A DNA stretch of 64,000 nucleotides. It comes from Wurfbainia villosa. Taxonomy: Eukaryota; Streptophyta; Magnoliopsida; Zingiberales; Zingiberaceae. The stretch spans positions 15,177,011 to 15,241,010 of the forward strand of contig CM046004.1 of the NCBI GenBank assembly GCA_025175895.1. Direction: 5' to 3'. The notes under the pieces are model-generated. The model did not search any database. It had not been told where the DNA came from and saw only the letters and a program-made list of their open reading frames with translations. This document shows positions 1-11,485 of this stretch, in pieces (the stretch's first letter is position 1; every line of letters begins with the position of its first letter). A program made the position numbers and the translations under genes.

Positions 1-50
1 TGCATTTAAGTACGAAATTTGGGGACCAAATTTTAATAAGTGAGGGAGAA
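1..50 (+). mobile_element. 3' end of a Ty3/gypsy internal region with polypurine tract
   Basis: The first 50 bases read like the last codons and untranslated end of a chromovirus-type gypsy polyprotein (GGGGACCAAATTTTAATAAG). They are followed by a purine run, GTGAGGGAGAA, that ends directly at an LTR starting TGTAAAATACC. This purine run is the expected plus-strand primer site. The rest of the element lies before the window, so the family (Tekay/Del-like) is inferred from the layout and not from a domain. Confidence 0.6.
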
Positions 51-3000
51 TGTAAAATACCATAGAAAAAATAAATAAATAATAATAAATGTTGGGTAAT
101 TAGGAGAATTCCCTATAAAAATTTTTCAGAAATTTTTAGAAATTTTTCTAGACTCGAATGGGGATTTCTAAGACCCTTTTTGCTTAGAAGGGGTTAAAGG
201 GCTTAACGGGTCTGAGATTCGACCCGTTATCTGCCCAATTCGACCCGTTCATTAACGGAGCCATTCGCGCCACTAACTTTAAGTTTTTCGGCGAGCGTTA
301 CCCCATCACGTTATTTCCTTACCTCTTCCGCGACCACAAATCTCCCGATCAACTTCTTCTCTCCGCTCTCGATCCCATTTCCTCTCCTCCTCCGTGCGAC
401 CTCTGCGACCCCTGCCGGCCGGAGTTCGTCGACTCCTCTGTGCGAGTGGACGACGGCAAGTGACGGTGCTCGCGGGCAAACCAGAGCAATGAAGGGGTTC
501 GCGATTTGGGGGCTTGGGTCGACGACGATGGCACGGTGCTCGAGTAGGAAAGATGGCGTTGTCAGCCGGCCGGAGGGTCGATGTGAGTTAAACGTCGTCG
601 GGGGGCGTTGATTTCGCCGGTGAGCAGAGTCATCAGTTGGAGGCTTGGACCGACGACAGCGTCACTTGCGCTCGATTTCACGCTGTCGAAGGTGGGTTAT
701 GGTCCGATCGAAGTGGAGACTACGCTGGTGGTCGCCGGAGCAAGGTAAGGCGTGGATTTTTCTTATAGTAGAAGGGATTTTGGAGTCCTCTGGATTTGCC
801 GCGGCTAAACCAGAATTTTGTTGTTTTGGGCAGCAACGTTTCTGTGGTTTGTCGGTTATAGGGGGTTTCTCACTGCCGATCAGCGCCGGAGCTAGGGCAC
901 TGGAGTTCTTGGCAGGCGAACAGGGCAGTGGATCTGGTGAACAGGGCTGTCGGTAAGGATTATTCGGTCGATGAAGTTCTACTATCAGTAAGCCTAGTTT
1001 TCCTTAGGTTACTGTGAGGTTCTTTTCCTTGGCTGACACCATTGCAAAAATTGGAGCAGGGACCTTGCATCGGCAAACTGAGGATTGGGAAGGTTGTGTT
1101 GCCGGTGGAGGTTTCAAATTGTTGGTAAGCATGAAACTCTTCCCTGTTTTTTGTTCAGTCCAGTTGGATTAGTCATATTACTATGTAAATATGTTTCCTG
1201 CCGTGGGTGTTGAACGGTAAGAGTTGTGGTAGTATGGTAGTGGCTAAATGGGTTAGGTAAGTGTTGATTAGAGGTGTTGTCGGGCTGTGTCCTATTGCAT
1301 TGATGAGCCGTGGTTGAGAGCTCAACTTTGTCGAAACGACAATTAATGGATTGGGCAGGAACTGGGTTTGAATTAATAATAAGGGTTGGTCGATGGTGAG
1401 GTTTTGTTGGGTGTTTGACCGGTTGTGAAACAGTAGTTGTGTTTGGGCTACGAATAGAGATGTGTATCGGTGTGAATATAGGTTAGATTAATACTTAATT
1501 TGTTGGTGATCCTATTACATCAAATTAAGTATAAAAAGATTAAATCTTCATGAGATTGACTTTGTTAAGTCGGATATAGAATTGGATGAGGGAGTTAGCA
1601 CTTTTGCTAATTGAAACCGATGGATTTAAAAATAAATGGTCAAGTCTGGCTCATTAGGGTTTCTAAATCGTATTCGATAAGGGATACGGATATGTGGATA
1701 ACGTAGTAGCTAATCATATTATTGTTGTATGCTTTCACTGAATGATAATTGATGATATTTGCAGGACGTGGATACGAGACGGGTCCGCGGCCGTGAGGAG
1801 TTTATTACTACGAGCATTGACAGCAGGTGGGTAATTTCCTACCGGTCAGGTAGATGTAATGACTTTCAGATTTAGACATAGATATGAGCATGTTAGGTGT
1901 TCATATTATCTTGACCCTGCTCTGTTTATCGTATGCTTGAACTTATCGTTGATATATATGTGTGCTCAGTTGTTGATATCACATATTCCCTATCATGATC
2001 TAGGAGTTACAGATGTGATGTAAGTAGGTCTAACTGTTTAGTAGGGTGTAGATGTTAGAGTACGGAGGATGACCTAAATTGTAAATTTGGCAAAAAGATC
2101 CTCCGTGGATAAGGCCTTAAATGTAGGACTCATTCCATACCTGTATGTTGCACATTTATTTACCAACCACGGGTTGTGTAAATGGTCAGGTGAGTCGTGG
2201 ACAGTGTGTCGCTACGGACCGATGGTCCTAGCTTGTCATGATCAGATGAGTATGACTCTCTACAGGATAGAGAGTGTACTGATCAATTGGGTGTGACTCT
2301 CTGTTGAACAGAGAGTCTATGGTAGATGTCTGTATGTGAGACAGTACCCTCATGTCATTGCATGCATACTGATGACATCGTCTCCCCTTGGGGTTGAGAG
2401 AGAGTCGTCAGTCATCCTGCCTCCCAGGTTACTCCCAGAGGAGTAACTGGTGTGAGGGCATAACATTCGTTGTGCCACACTCTACCATTATAGATGATGG
2501 TAGTTGGAGTTGCGTGCAGATGTCCTAGGTGCGTGGCACTCGATCACTCATTTGTAGTGTCAGTCAGAGTAGCCAGCAGCAGGGACCCCCGTTGCGTAGC
2601 GAGCTCTTTACGCTCATATGCTACTTGATCATATTGCCCACTCGGCCACTCTATAGCAGTGGTTGGTGTGAGTTGGGACAGTTGTCATGTCATGCCACCT
2701 AGGCCACACTCGGGTCGTGGTAGCGAGTAGGGGTGAGCAGGCATGACCATGCATGCTGCATTGCCGTATCATACGGTGCTTTGCATATGATTATATATAT
2801 ACATACCTGCTTGTATATATATATATATACATGGATGATGGTGATTAGTATACATACAGATACAGTCTATATGTATACTCACTTTGATGATGCATTTGTA
2901 TATGCTATGCTTGTTGCATTTGTTTGTACATATTCATACATGCTACTGCATTTCCTGTATGGTAGTAGGCTGGTACTTGTATACCTGTTGGTTATTCACG

Positions 3001-3712
3001 GTGATACCTTTGGATCATATTCAGAATATTTGTGTGAGTTAGTACTATTCTTTTATACCCTATGATGTGGTTATATGCCCAGGTTGGATCAGGATAGAGT
3101 AGCTGACTATCAGGTATGTCAGCATCGTTGTTGTTCAGTTTATTTAGTATATGCATGCATATATACTTATTATGCTGATGTATACCCGTTGTTCGAATAG
3201 ATTTAAACTGTTGAATGACATGTAATATTGATATATATATTTACATGTTTTCTCTTATTACCTGCTGAGTTTTACTCACCACCACCGACCCTGGGTTTTT
3301 ATGTCGCCCAGGTAACAGGTAGATGCCTTTGTGACGACTTGGAGCTACGCCGACCAATCCATCCCATCTCCGTTTTTCGAGTCTCCCGAGGAGTTCGTTT
3401 TTGGTTATGTCTTGGACTTTGATATGTATGGACTTGTTGTTATTATGGATTTGTCGTGATGTTGTGGACTCTATTTGTGTAGTCGTTGTTTTATTTACGG
3501 TTTTATGATTGTGGACTTGTCAAGTGGTGTACACTTGTATGTTTTTGGTATGTATGTTGTGGGTATGGGGTTTTTATTTCCGCTGCTGTTATTATGTTAT
3601 ATTATGTTGTTGTTGTGGGCCTACTGGCCTTGTATTAACCCGAAATGTTGCCACGTACAGGGGAGATGTCGTCCGTTTAATTTTCAACACGGTATACTCT
3701 CGGGGCGTGACA
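51..3712 (+). mobile_element. Long 3' LTR of a Ty3/gypsy (Tekay/Del-like) element
   Basis: The segment starts TGTAAAATACC right after a polypurine tract and ends CGGGGCGTGACA, the usual TG...CA ends of an LTR. At 3712 the sequence changes abruptly into copia reverse transcriptase, so the gypsy element was inserted into a copia element. At 3.66 kb the LTR is long but within the range of large plant gypsy LTRs. No convincing gene lies inside: the small open frames have no recognisable domain. It contains a (TA)n run near 2790-2840 and a cluster of small hairpins near 2255-2330. The 5' LTR is outside the window, so the boundary cannot be proved by comparing two LTRs. Confidence 0.65.
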
Positions 3713-5106
3713 TGAAAGCTGATAGATTAATTAATTGATACAAAGCTCGTTTGGTTGTAAAAGTATTTACCCAATTGGAGGGTATTGACTTTGAGGAGAT
3801 ATTTTATCCCATAGTGAAGTTTGTATCGATCCGAGTTATTTTGACTTTAGTGGCGCATTATGACTTGGAGTTACATCATATGGATGTAAAAATCACTTTC
3901 CTTAACGGTGAGCTTGATGAGAAAATCTATATGGTTCAACCAGAAGGTTTCGTTGCTGAAGGCCAAGAAGATAAAGTATGTAAATTGAAGAAATATATGG
4001 GCTAAAGCAAGCATCAAGACAGTGGAACATAAAATTTAACGAAGTGGTTTTATCTTATGATTTCGAAATGATCAATGAGGATCATTATGTTTTCCTGAAG
4101 AAGGACAAAGGAAAGTATGTCATTTTATCATTATATGGTGATGATATGCTGATTGTAGGAAATGACATAGGTTTTGTGATAGAAGTCAAAAAGTGGCTTT
4201 CATCACAGTTTGACACATAGATATGGGAGAAGCTGAATACATCTTAGGAGTAAAGATCATCAGGGATCGATCTAAGAGACTTTTGGATTTGTCTTAAGAG
4301 TCTTATATAAATAAGATGTTACAATATTTCAGCATGTCTAATTGCAACAGTGAACAGACACCTATTGTGAAAGGTATTATTCTGAGTAAGAGTATGAGTC
4401 CCAAAACTCCTAATGAAATAGTTGAGATGAATAAAAAATCATATGCCAGTGTTGTTGGTAGTTTGATGTACACTATGTTGTGTACACGGCCCGATATCAG
4501 CTATGTTGTTGGCTTAGTCAGTCATTTTCAGTCAAATCCAGGACCGAGACACTGGAAGGCAATGAAAAGGATATTCAGATATCTGAAAGCGACGACAGGT
4601 TATAGTCTCTGTTATCAAGAATCAGATATGAGTCTGAAGGGCTATTCAGATGCAGATTGGCCTGGGGACCTGGATGATAGAAAATCCATATCAGGCTATG
4701 CGTTCTTGTTGAATGGTGGCGCCATCTCCTGGAACAACAAAAAATAGGCCTGTGTGACCTTATCAACCATGGAAGTTGAATATGTGGCATGTTCAACAGC
4801 TGTACAAGAAGCAGTCTGATTAAGGAGGTTCTTGAAGCATCTGAAGATTGTTGAAGACAGTGAGAGTCCAGTGACTGTCTACTGTGACAATCAAGCTGCT
4901 ATAGCTTTTTCCAAGGATCTCAATATCACAGCAAGGGCAAGCATATAGCTATAAAGTATAACTTTATTAGGGATATTATTGGTAAGAAGAAGGTGATTCT
5001 TGAGTATATCCCTACACGAGCTATGCTTGTAGATCCTTTTATTAAGCTAATGACTAGAGAGTCATTTAATGAGCATGTAAAGTTTATGGGACTTCGTAGA
5101 ATGTAA
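3713..5106 (+). pseudogene. Decayed Ty1/copia pol: reverse transcriptase and RNase H
   Basis: Several frames together spell the 3' part of a copia polyprotein. The reverse transcriptase starts in its middle (3751-4005, with YDLELHHMDVK and a YMVQPEGF-like stretch). The catalytic box near 4135 reads YGDDML where copia normally has YVDDM. The C-terminal part (4316-4747) has the copia signatures MYTMLCTRPDISY and GYSDADW. RNase H follows with YCDNQAA (about 4885) and ends at TAA 5104-5106. Stops and frame changes near 4003, 4220 and 4745 make it non-functional. Gag, protease and integrase are missing, because the gypsy LTR to the left interrupts the element. Confidence 0.9.
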
Positions 5107-6479
5107 CAGTTTTGTAATGACAATCGGATATTGTAATTTGATTGTTTTTAATGCAAGCTATAATTCATTCAGTGTATGTGATGTTACATTCTAATAAGGT
5201 CTCGGTGAGTATATGTGGTAGTGATTGGTCCTCTCATATGGACAATCATCTTGTTTGTTATGTATGAATAGGGGTAAGACTATTGCTTATAGGATAGCTT
5301 TGGAAGCTATATGTATGGGATACATACCTATAAGCTGGGGTCATTTTGATATGTGTATCAAGATAAGATCATTTAAAAAAAGTGATCGAAGTAAATGTTC
5401 CCACCATTTACTATACCTGTTTATGAGCCAGATTAGAATTCATATGTTGAATTCAGGATTAGACATTTGGAATGTCTGGATTAAAATCTGTACGATGTTG
5501 AGAAAAACATCCGTCTTTGTTGGTAAAGAGAATAACATCGTAGCATGTGATTCATACCACGTGTGCTAAGGCGACAATAAGAATAGTAGGAGAATGGATC
5601 CCTACTTCTCTACTATGTAAGCTCTTTGAGATTATATGTTAATCTCAGTATTTTCCCTTTGTGACTATTTAGGTGTCTGCTTGAAGTTTTAATCAGGGTC
5701 TGCTACTTTAGCATGTAAACCTATTCACTATGGATGATTCAGTCTATGGAACATGACTAGGAAAGCAACTGATTAAAATGAATGGATTCATACTAAAAAG
5801 GAAGATTAAATATATTTACATCCTTTGAGAATTATTCACTGGTCGATTCATTTTTGTTATGTATGGAAATATTTGTGAATATTGAGAATATGGAATATGC
5901 TCTTGACTTGATGGTCATTATGAGGGATTAGAGATGTTCATATTGATGTAAGTAGAGATTATTTAATCTGGTAAAATAGCAAGACATTATATCCAGGAAA
6001 ACGGTTAAGTACCACCAGGAGAATGATTTAGTACCACCTGGCAAATGGTTGTGAACCACCTGGAGGATGGCAATGGGCCATCAGGTGAATGACTATGTGT
6101 TATTCAGAGAATGGTTATGTACCATTTGAAGAGCGGCTAAGTTAGGCGTAATAATTTTTCTTAGCATTGATCGCTCTATGAGCAACTATGTAAGGTGTAA
6201 CAACTTTTTTAGCATTGGATTGTTCAGTGTGCTTACTGTCACATGATCATTTTCCTAAGTATGAATTGGTTGTTCTAATGGTCTTTGTGACTATTAATCT
6301 CTGTTCTATTAGTCTTTTGGGACTATGGTCTCCGACTCGATTCTGGTCTATGTGACTGGATACTTCTATTAGTCATTTGAGACTGATAACTCCGGCTCTA
6401 TTTAGTTTATGTGACTAAATACCTCTTATTGGTCTATGTGACCATTTGTCTATGTGACATGCTTTAAACGAGTGGGAGA
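5107..6479 (+). mobile_element. Copia spacer between pol and the 3' LTR, with degenerate tandem repeats
   Basis: No coding domain is seen in these 1.37 kb. The 3' half consists of two sets of degenerate direct repeats. The first (about 5995-6140) repeats a unit of about 27 bases around ACCACCTGGnnnATGG. The second (about 6275-6470) repeats units with GTCTATGTGACT and CTATTAGTC. It ends in the polypurine tract GAGTGGGAGA immediately before the LTR. A long non-coding stretch between pol and LTR occurs in some copia lineages. Confidence 0.6.
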
Positions 6480-6920
6480 TGTAACTGTTGCAGCATGCAC
6501 TGCGTAAAGGCAGCGTGCACGCTGCTGCACGGCGCTTGCACACTTCGTAAGCCGTCGTAGCGTGACACCCCCTTCATAAGGGGGTGTGCATCCAAGAGCA
6601 ATACAGAGAGATAGACAGTGAAGTTGCTGGAAGAGAGTACGCTGCAGTGTGGGCGGAGTACTGTCGTGTGTGTCGAAGTTCTGTAGGACAGATCAGAGAT
6701 CGGAGAACACCAAGGCGCGGCTGGATCTTGGCTCGTGGAAGAAGAGGGTCTTTCCGTTGTGATTGATCCTTAGACGGCGAGCATAAATATCATCCTAACA
6801 GCACCAGGATGTGAGAAGACTCTGACGAATCTCTGTGAGTTTTAATTCCAATCGATATTTCTTTTACTTATTCTGTTCTTTCTACTTAAATTAGTTTAAA
6901 AAATGCATAAATCACCAACA
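6480..6920 (+). mobile_element. 3' LTR of the decayed copia element
   Basis: Begins TGTAACTGTTGC after the polypurine tract and ends ATCACCAACA, giving 441 bp with TG...CA ends. It contains a perfect hairpin, ACACCCCCTT/AAGGGGGTGT, near 6565-6590 and a GC-rich palindrome, GCAGCGTGCACGCTGC, near 6510. These are plausible folds of the R/U5 region. Immediately after it, sequence homologous to the arm of a fold-back repeat starts mid-arm, so the copia probably inserted into that repeat. The 5' LTR is not in the window, so the ends are inferred. Confidence 0.55.
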
Positions 6921-7217
6921 TGTTACTAGGTGAAATCCATAATAGCCTAGTTCAATCCTAAAAAATAGCATGTAAAATCTTTTCGGATCCATCAAAGGGT
7001 TTCGATCAAAACTATTGATGGATATAGAGAGCTTTGATTAGACTCATTCTAAGTGTTACAAGTTTTTGAAATGTCATAGAGTATATATGCGCTCAAAAAT
7101 ATCAGTTCAAAGTCATTAACAATAGTGATCGGAAAGTTTTCAAAGTTTATGCATATGTGTCAATTGTTTTAAAATCATAAAATTTAAAAATATGGTAATC
7201 ACTATTGCTAATAACTT
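6921..7217 (+). repeat. Left arm of an older fold-back (inverted-repeat) element
   Basis: From TTACTAGGTGAAATCC to ATCAGTTCAAAGTC this segment is the reverse complement of 20511-20705 and a direct copy of about 21020-21210. It ends in a small hairpin (CAATAGTGAT...ATCACTATTG, 7122-7207) that is the centre of the fold-back. The 9 bases TAATAACTT at 7209-7217 are the target duplication of the MULE that inserted at this centre. No coding capacity. Confidence 0.75.
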
Positions 7218-7396
7218 CGGCAATTTACCAAACACAACTCCCGAAGTTCGGAATTGTCCAAAAAGTGCAACATAGTTTGGTTACCAAATGGCGCTTACGT
7301 AATTTCCAAAATACCCCTCAAAACACGCAATTTAATGCGGAGAGATAATTTGCATCCATCAAGCCATTGGAAATCCCGAGTCATCAAGCGTCACTT
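7218..7396 (+). repeat. Left terminal inverted repeat of the MULE
   Basis: It pairs with 20320-20501. Conserved blocks seen in both ends include the outermost CAATTTACCAAACACAACTC, GAAGTTCGGAATTG, GCAACATAGTTT, the AAAATACCCCTC block and GCATCCATC. The same block order, more diverged, marks the ends of the element at 25902-28613 and of the small element at 27069-27588. All three therefore belong to one MULE family. Confidence 0.85.
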
Positions 7397-7839
7397 CCGT
7401 ACGTGGGGCGCCTTGACCCCTCTGTTGATCACGCACCACACTTTCCTCTGCCAAACCAAGTGCAACACCATTTTTGATGAAACCCTAGTAGAAACTCTAA
7501 AACTCTAGATATTATCAACGACATCACTGCTCTGCTCCCACGAATATATCGGGTAGGGTTTCCAGAAGTTGGTGCAGCTCACTCACCGGCTGCTTCACAT
7601 AGTATTATCATGTATGTATGTGTTTATATTCTTGAGACTGCTATGAGGTTAATAAATGCATTGTAGGTGGTTGTATAACCAAGTTTGTCACGCACCCATA
7701 AATACGAGGTAGGCATATCATACCAAAGTAGACCAATGCACCCATAATTGCGATGCAGGAGGTTCATAACCAAGTTTTGTCGCCACCTAAACAAATTCCA
7801 CCTAACTTAAAAGGTGATGCTTCTAATTAAATCCCACGA
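7397..7839. other. Subterminal MULE DNA without recognisable gene
   Basis: Follows the left inverted repeat. Short open frames have no family resemblance. A direct repeat of about 60 bp (CACGCACCCATAA / AATGCACCCATAATTGCG, followed by AACCAAGTTTTGTC-like sequence) is visible around 7670-7790. No signal peptide, domain or RNA gene was recognised. Confidence 0.4.
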
Positions 7840-8900
7840 TTACTGAAGTTCCCTGATTGATATTCTCAGTACTAGGAGATTCAATCTGTCCGAGAGAGTA
7901 AGTGTTAGGAATGAAATTCCCAGCACCACCGTCTCCCTCAAATTTAAAATCCCAACACCATTAAGGTTCAACAAATTCGGAATAAAAGCTAGTGCTGGGA
8001 ATTGAAATCTCGTCACCACCATGGTGCTGGGATTAAAACTCCTAACACCATGGAGGTTCAACAGCTCGGGATAAAAGATGGTGCTGGCAATTGAAATATC
8101 GTCACCATTGTGGTCCTGCGATTTAAACTCCCAGCACCATGGGGATTGAACTTGTCGAGATAAATGGTGGTGCTGAGAATTTATATCCCAGCACCACCGT
8201 GGTAATGAGATTCAAACTTCCAGCAACACCATGGTGGTGGGAATCTAATTCACGGGACTAGGGAGACATTAAGGGTGGTGCTGGCAATTGAAACCCCAAC
8301 AACACTGTGGTCCTGCGATTAAAACTCCCAGCGCCATTGGGATTGAACTGGTCGAGATAAATGGTGGTGCTAGGAATTTATATCCCAGCACCACCGTGGT
8401 AATGGGATTTAAACTCCCAGCAACACCATGGTGCTGGGAATGTAATTCCCAGCACCAGGGAGTTTTAAGTTCCCGAGATTAAAGGTGGTGTTGGGAACTG
8501 AAACTCCAGCAACATTGTGGTCCTGCGATTAATACTCCTAGCACAATGGAGATTGAACTCGTCGAGATAAATGGCAGTGCTGAAAATTTATATCCCAGCA
8601 CCACCGTGGTAATGAGATTCAAACTCTCAGCAACACCATGGTCTGGGAATGTAATTTCCAACACCATGTAGATATAAGTTGCCGACATTATTGGTGGTGC
8701 TGGGAACTGAAACCCCAGCAACACTGTGATCCTGTGATTAAAACTCACAGCACCAGAGAGATTGAACTGGTCAAGATAAATGGTGGTGCTGGAAATTTAT
8801 ATCCCAGCACCACCGTGGTTCTAGGATATAAATTTCCAGCACCATGGAGAGAGAACCTGGCCGAGAAAAATAGTGGTGCTGTCAATTTATATCTGAGATA
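7840..8900. repeat. Palindromic tandem array inside the MULE (about 205-bp higher-order unit)
   Basis: The motif GGTGGTGCTGGGAATT, its complement CCCAGCACCACC and linkers such as GATTGAACTTGTCGAGATAA recur throughout. GGTGGTGCTG-type blocks fall near 8168, 8274, 8359, 8484, 8568, 8692, 8779 and 8869. That gives two interleaved series spaced about 190-210 bp, so a unit of about 205 bp is made of two hairpin-forming halves. Within each half, CAGCACCAC...GTGGTGCTG makes a short palindrome. Open frames on both strands across the array are by-products of the repeat and are not annotated as genes. The same motif family recurs at 26066-27060. Confidence 0.85.
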
Positions 8901-9360
8901 AATAAAGTCCTCTAGGCGAGTCGAGTGCAAGCGTGGCCTAAACTATCATCCTCCACCTTTCCTTAAGCTCCCAAATAGTAGTTCTAAAAATTAATGCTCC
9001 GTGCCAACATTCAGATGAGTGTGCCAATTGGCATGCTCCGTGTCAATTGGCACGCACCCATAACTGGCGACAGCAGTGTCGGAACTAAGTATTCCTCTGC
9101 ACATAAACCTTCTAAATGTCTTCCTCTTCTATTCCATATCAACTGTTCCTAATTTCAACATTGATAGGTCCATCAATGGGTTTCGGTCAAAACTCATTGA
9201 TGACCCTATCCACCTCAAATTTGTAGGTTAGTGAAGTGCATAATTGGGAAACCTAACCCTAAACTCTCATCCTCCACTTGACCTCAGGCTTCTAAACCCT
9301 AGTTAAAAAAATTCAGCCTACTTGCCTACCACACTACATATAATAGTTTTGATTTTAAAA
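8901..9360. other. MULE spacer between the array and the transposase
   Basis: Non-coding. It has a short inverted repeat, GTGCCAATTGGCATGC/GTGTCAATTGGCACGC, near 9028-9055. A stretch near 9165-9210 (TCCATCAATGGGTTTCGGTC) resembles the fold-back arm at 6986-7010. No gene was recognised. This may include the transposase promoter, but no clear TATA box was picked. Confidence 0.35.
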
Positions 9361-9369
9361 ACCTTTGCA

Positions 9370-10296
9370 GGGACGACCCCCTTCCTGATGAAGTGTTAAC
9401 ATTTTTGGAAACAATTGAATCAAATTTAAAGGATAAAGAGTCAGATGATCAAGATTCCATAAATCTGTCTCCAAGTAATATTCCATCTTCATCTCGGTTC
9501 TTGATGTGGGAATAAATTACGATGATCAACACCTTGATATAAATAGAGAAGCTTCTTCCATACTCGAAGAAGAGTTTGTCACTTCTACTACAATAGTTCA
9601 TGAATATTTTGAACAAACTTAGAGTGAAGAGGAGGTAAGTGATATACAAGCGATAGAACAGTTAGAATATACAAATCCTTCGGAAGAATTCTTAGCTGAT
9701 GATATCCAACATGAAGAAGGTGAGTTAAACCCAGATTAGTACAGTGACTTAGAGGAAGTGTTCCCAATTGTTGATGATCCCTATGTTTTAAATCCACGAA
9801 TAACACAATTGGCAGATGTGAGTTCATCAGATCGAATGAATTTTCATTTGACAAGTTTTTTCCTCTCGATAAGAGTTTAAAGATGCACTAGTAAGACATG
9901 CGATGCTAAAAACTTGAATACAAGCGATTGACACGAGACTTAATAGAATTAAAGTTATTTGCTTGATCGGCCATGTTCATGGAGTTTAGTTGCAAGTGGA
10001 GGCGTGGAGTTCTTGTCACAAAATATGTAAGCACATGAATATGACCGCGATTAGAAATAACAGATCACCATACTTGCACATCCACATTTGTAGCAAACCA
10101 GATTGTAGGACGGTTAGCTACTTCTGATGATTACAAACCAAGTTCAATTCGAAGAGAAATGCAAGCTAGGTTTGGTGTTCATATTTCCTACAAGAAAGCA
10201 TACACAGCCAGATAGAAAGCATTAAAAAGAGTGGTAGGTGATTTTGATCAGGCCTATATTGATCTTCCAATGTACTTGCGTGAGTTAAGAGTTAGA
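9370..10296 (+). pseudogene. MURA-type transposase, N-terminal half (pseudogene)
   Basis: A chain of plus-strand frames encodes an acidic N-terminus (about 9370-9840). Next comes a zinc-containing DNA-binding-like region with KWRRGV and a CSKPDCRTV-like cysteine pair. The last part (about 10085-10296) has the block typical just before the catalytic core (SIRREMQARFGVHISYKKAY). Stops interrupt it repeatedly, for example in the CAG-to-TAG style. The frame is then cut at 10296 by a nested LTR element and resumes at 15747. The product would bind the terminal inverted repeats and cut DNA in the nucleus; this copy cannot. Confidence 0.75.
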
Positions 10297-11424
10297 TGTT
10301 AGGGCAATCTCTTGCCGTGATATGGTTTTGATGGTGTGGCAAAGGGTTTAAGTTAGTTTGATATGTTGATTTGATATGTGCGTTGAAGTCGTGCAGGACT
10401 TAGTAATTCGCACATGGAGCCGTGGCGAGTTTCACATCTCATGACTCGTGCCTTGAGTCGGTGAAGGATAGCTTTGCGGAAGCCGTGCGCTTGGAGCATC
10501 AGAGGCCGTGGACGAAGCTTGGAGTGAAGCCGGAGGAAGTAGACGTGAGGCAAGAGACGCGAAGGAGCATTGCAGAGCCGCGCTGATCTTCGAGGCGTGG
10601 CCGAGAACGAAGAGAACTTCAAGGCGAGGACTCCAGAAATGAGAGTGGCGATTGTAACCCGGGAAGGGTAGCTCTTAGGTGAAACTTGGCCATTTGGCCA
10701 AGTGTCGGATGGGTTTTCGACACCGGGCCGATCGCATGTCATGGCGATCGCTTCCAGTCGAGTGTAGCTCGACCGGTATCTGATCGATCGGTTTGTGGCG
10801 CGCGCCGATCGACGCTAAGGGGCCGATCGCGATAGATCATCCGGGCGGCCAAGGCGCAATGATCGGTCAATAGGGTTTTGGCCATAATTCCGTAGCCGAT
10901 CGCCGACATGGTCGGCGCAGCCGATCGGTGAGGTCCAGCAATGATCGACAAGAGTTCCGCTGATAACAACGGCATCCGACGTGTTCGAGGTATGGCGGCT
11001 AACGGAAGAAGTTAGCCCTCTATAAAAAGAGAGGTGTGAGCCTGAGAGGCTAATGCTTAAGTTCCAAACAATCTTCCTAGTGCCCCTGAGCTCTAAACTC
11101 TTCTTACTCGCTTACTCCATTCTATTTGTAAGAAGAGTGATCTTGGTTGTAAAGGTTACCTCCACCTAGCTTTGTGCAAAGGAGAGACCGATAGTGATTG
11201 GTTTTGGCGGAGTGATTCACCGTGGGCCGAATCGGATCGTGGATTAGCGGCGTGGCCGTGAACCACGTTATATCTCGGTGTTTGTATTGCTTGTTTCTAT
11301 TTTGCTTGTCTTTATTTATATTTGTATATTCCGCTTGCGCTTAACATTTTGTAGACGAGCAAAATACCGCCATCCAAACGAAAAAGGGCTATTCACCCCC
11401 TCTAGCCGCCATCCGATCCTTACA
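10297..11424 (+). repeat. 5' LTR of the SIRE-like element
   Basis: 1128 bp, TGTTAGGG...CTTACA. It has the TATA-like CTCTATAAAAAGAGAG near 11020-11035 and a GC-rich, CGATCG-rich palindromic zone (about 10735-10990), as is typical of SIRE LTRs. Compared with the 3' LTR it lacks many stretches of 1 to about 8 bases, mostly in GC-rich or homopolymer places. Confidence 0.9.
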
Positions 11425-11426
11425 AG

Positions 11427-11444
11427 TGGTATCGAGTCGAGGTT
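11427..11444 (+). promoter_or_regulatory. Primer-binding site of the SIRE-like element
   Basis: TGGTATCGAGTC begins two bases after the 5' LTR. It resembles the complement of the initiator methionine tRNA 3' end (TGGTATCAGAGC) used by most plant copia elements, with a few differences. Confidence 0.7.
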
Positions 11445-11485
11445 GCTTGTCACCGACTAACCGCCGCAACAAGCCCTACATCAAA

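Noticed and set aside
2733..3738. Open frames of up to 110 codons in the gypsy LTR
   Set aside because: Tyr/Val/Cys-rich translations of AT-rich LTR DNA with no recognisable domain.
7840..8930. CRISPR-like appearance of regularly spaced repeats
   Set aside because: Units are palindromic and contiguous, without unique spacers, in a plant transposon.
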